Assembly (NCBI RefSeq): GCF_030345705.1
Contig: NZ_JAUASW010000001.1
Location: 434,001 to 498,000, forward strand
DNA length: 64,000 bases
Origin: Pelomonas sp. SE-A7
GTDB lineage: Bacteria > Pseudomonadota > Gammaproteobacteria > Burkholderiales > Burkholderiaceae_C
Direction of reading: 5' to 3'
Shown here: piece after piece, positions 62,402 to 64,000 of the stretch
Layout: each line of letters opens with the position of its first letter
How positions within the stretch are numbered: position 1 is the first letter of the stretch
The notes under the pieces: model-generated
Told to the model about the DNA's origin: nothing
Databases searched by the model: none
What the model saw: the letters and a program-made list of their open reading frames with translations, nothing else
Translations under genes and position numbers: made by a program

Positions 62402-63253
62402 ATGGCCCTGACCGCCCGCCTCAAGAACACCGTCAAGAAAGAACTGAAGTCCCTCCGGCGCCGGTACATGGACCGCTTCCACGCGTTCACGCCGGAGCAG
62501 TTCCAGGCCGCCCTGGCAGGGCTGGGCGTGGCAACCGGCGATGCGGTGCTGGTGCACAGCTCCTTCGATGCCTTCGAGGGTTTCCAGGGCAAGGCCAATG
62601 ACGTGATCACGGCCTTGCAGGCCCGGGTCGGCCCCGACGGTCTGCTGCTGATGCCGACCATGGGCTTCACCGGTTCGGCCATCGAATGGGCCCGTTCCGG
62701 CACGCTGTTCGACGTCAAGCGCACGCCTTCGCGCATGGGCCTGGTCAGCGAGCTGTTCCGGCGCACGCCCGGCGTGGTGCGAAGCGTCCATCCCACCCAT
62801 CCCATCGCCTGCTGGGGCCGCGACGCCGGCCTGGCTGCGCAGGACCACCACCTCAGCCGCACGCCCTGCGGCCGCGGCACGCCTTTCGAATTCCTGTCGC
62901 ACCAGCGCGGCAAGATCCTGCTGCTGGGCACCGGCCTGGGCGTGCTGACCTACTACCACCACCTCGAGGAAATCTTCGAGCCGCGCTGGCCGCAGAGTCC
63001 GTTCACGCAGGAAGTCTTCGAATTCAAGTCCAGGACGGCCGACGGGCAGGTGCTCGAGACCCGCAACCGCCTTTACGAACCCGCGATGTCGCGCCGGCGC
63101 AATCTGCAGAAGCTGGAGCCGGCGATCCGCCGCCAGCCTGGTGGTTGGCGCGAAGCGCGCATTGGCCGCCTGCAGCTGATCCTGCTTGACGTGCCGGCAG
63201 TCGATGCGGCCGTGGGCGAACTGACCGACCAAGGTATCTACTGCTATGACTGA
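62402..63253 (+). CDS. AAC(3)-family N-acetyltransferase
   Basis: A 283-residue enzyme of the aminoglycoside 3-N-acetyltransferase fold. It shows VLVHSSFDAF, VRSVHPTHPIACWG and LLLGTGLGVLTYYHHLEE with the usual spacing. In this context it is more likely an acetylase of an amino sugar in the polymer than a resistance gene. ATG 62402 is preferred over 62378. The next gene overlaps it by eight bases, so they form an operon. Confidence 0.82.
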   Translation: MALTARLKNTVKKELKSLRRRYMDRFHAFTPEQFQAALAGLGVATGDAVLVHSSFDAFEGFQGKANDVITALQARVGPDGLLLMPTMGFTGSAIEWARSGTLFDVKRTPSRMGLVSELFRRTPGVVRSVHPTHPIACWGRDAGLAAQDHHLSRTPCGRGTPFEFLSHQRGKILLLGTGLGVLTYYHHLEEIFEPRWPQSPFTQEVFEFKSRTADGQVLETRNRLYEPAMSRRRNLQKLEPAIRRQPGGWREARIGRLQLILLDVPAVDAAVGELTDQGIYCYD

Positions 63254-64000
63254 AGCCGCAGCACGTCCCGCGCCGGCCGCACCCGCTGCCAGGCCCGAGG
63301 GGCGGGGCCAGATCCAGGCCTTGCTGGCCGAGGGCCGCCTGCAGGCGGCTGTTGAAGCTGCCCGGCTGCTGCTCAACGAGCAGGGCACGCCGCTGAACCA
63401 GCGCTTCGTGCGCCAGCAGGCCCAGGCCGTGACCACGCCCGGCCTCAAGCCGTTCAAGCTGGCCCTGCTGTCCTCGTTCTCGATCGAGTTCATTCACGAT
63501 GCCTTGATCGCCCAGGGCTTTGCAAACGGCCTGGCGGTCGAGATCTACCAGAGCGGCTTCGGCCAGGTGCGGCAGGAGATCCTGAACCCGGCCAGCGGCC
63601 TCTATGCCTTTGCGCCCGACCTGACCGTGCTGGCTGTCGAAGGCGAGGACTGGCTGCCCGAGCTCTATGCCGGTTTCATGGACGCCGATCCCGGCTCCGA
63701 CCAGCTTGCCCAGGCCACGACGCGCTGCCGCGATGAGATTGCCGAGCTGGCCCGTCAGTTCCGCAGCCGCGCCAGCAAGCCGCTGCTGGTGCACAACTTT
63801 GCCCAGCCGGCCCATCGCAGCGCCGGCATCGCCGACGGCCGCCTGGCGGCTTCGCAGCAGGCCCTGCTGGCCGGCTTCAACCAGGGCCTGGCCCAGGCGC
63901 TGACCGAGGTGGTCGACTGCTATGTGTTCGACTACGCCGCCCTGGTCAGCCAGCAGGGCGCCCGCCACTGGTACGACGCCCGGATGCGCCTGTACGCCAA
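63246..64000 (+). CDS. FkbH-like protein, N-terminal part (runs off window end)
   Basis: An open frame of 251 codons that continues past the window edge; no stop is reached. It starts at ATG 63246 inside the previous gene. The LALLSSFSIEFIHDALIAQGF segment and later LPLLVHNFAQPAHR-like strand match the SGNH-like N-terminal domain of FkbH proteins, which usually carry a HAD-type phosphatase domain after it and load glyceryl or similar units on carrier proteins. The HAD part is outside the window. It may provide an acyl substituent to the polysaccharide. Confidence 0.68.
   Translation, partial: MTEAAARPAPAAPAARPEGRGQIQALLAEGRLQAAVEAARLLLNEQGTPLNQRFVRQQAQAVTTPGLKPFKLALLSSFSIEFIHDALIAQGFANGLAVEIYQSGFGQVRQEILNPASGLYAFAPDLTVLAVEGEDWLPELYAGFMDADPGSDQLAQATTRCRDEIAELARQFRSRASKPLLVHNFAQPAHRSAGIADGRLAASQQALLAGFNQGLAQALTEVVDCYVFDYAALVSQQGARHWYDARMRLYA

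Noticed and set aside
62402..63253. Aminoglycoside resistance gene
   Set aside because: The fold is AAC(3)-like, but the position inside a polysaccharide cluster makes sugar acetylation more likely than resistance.

Overview
This is a high-GC window from a Betaproteobacterium, most likely a Burkholderiales of the Rubrivivax/Roseateles/Leptothrix type. That placement is inferred from the housekeeping genes, the lpt/pepA/holC order and the class of exopolysaccharide locus; no rRNA is present to settle it.

Region 1 (1-20023) is mostly ordinary chromosome. It holds an AddAB-like recombination helicase-nuclease (first gene cut by the window edge), tRNA-Pro(TGG), an OPT-family transporter, tRNA-Arg(TCT), a glutathione S-transferase-like protein, a conserved hypothetical, an APH-fold phosphotransferase, a Crp/Fnr regulator, a class II aldolase, a FimV/HubP-like pole protein, a PLP aminotransferase, a CysB-type regulator, a CbiX-like chelatase, lptG-lptF divergent from pepA-holC, and a branched-chain amino acid binding protein that ends in a clear terminator.

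Region 2 (20024-20519) is a 496-base non-coding leader with a terminator and small hairpins. It precedes Region 3.

Region 3 (20520 to the window end at 64000) is one large exosortase A (XrtA)/PEP-CTERM exopolysaccharide locus. It starts with a polyprenyl-phosphate sugar transferase, the PrsK/PrsR two-component system and the PrsT TPR lipoprotein. An accessory block follows: a FeeM-like N-acyltransferase fused to a PilZ domain, a trypsin-like protease with a possible Tat signal, a second PrsT-like lipoprotein and a ThiF/E1-like adenylyltransferase. Next is a PEP-CTERM substrate protein with a near-perfect sigma-54 promoter, which fits control by the sigma-54 activator PrsR. The export and assembly block (Wza-like lipoprotein, Wzz-like protein, tyrosine autokinase with a Tyr-Gly repeat tail, outer-membrane beta barrel, ExeA-like ATPase) leads into sugar synthesis and modification genes (WecB, deacetylase, FemAB-like, glycosyltransferases, exosortase A, TviB-like and Ugd dehydrogenases, two asparagine-synthetase-like amidotransferases, O-antigen-ligase-like protein, second deacetylase, beta-helix protein, AAC(3)-like acetyltransferase and the start of an FkbH-like gene).

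Together Region 3 should build, export and decorate an amino-sugar/uronic-acid polysaccharide, and anchor or process PEP-CTERM proteins at the cell surface, under a PrsK/PrsR-sigma-54 circuit. The most unusual part is 28380-34362, where a probable c-di-GMP-responsive acyl-amino-acid synthase sits with an E1-like enzyme, a protease and a duplicated scaffold lipoprotein. No CRISPR array, insertion sequence, prophage or attachment site was seen.
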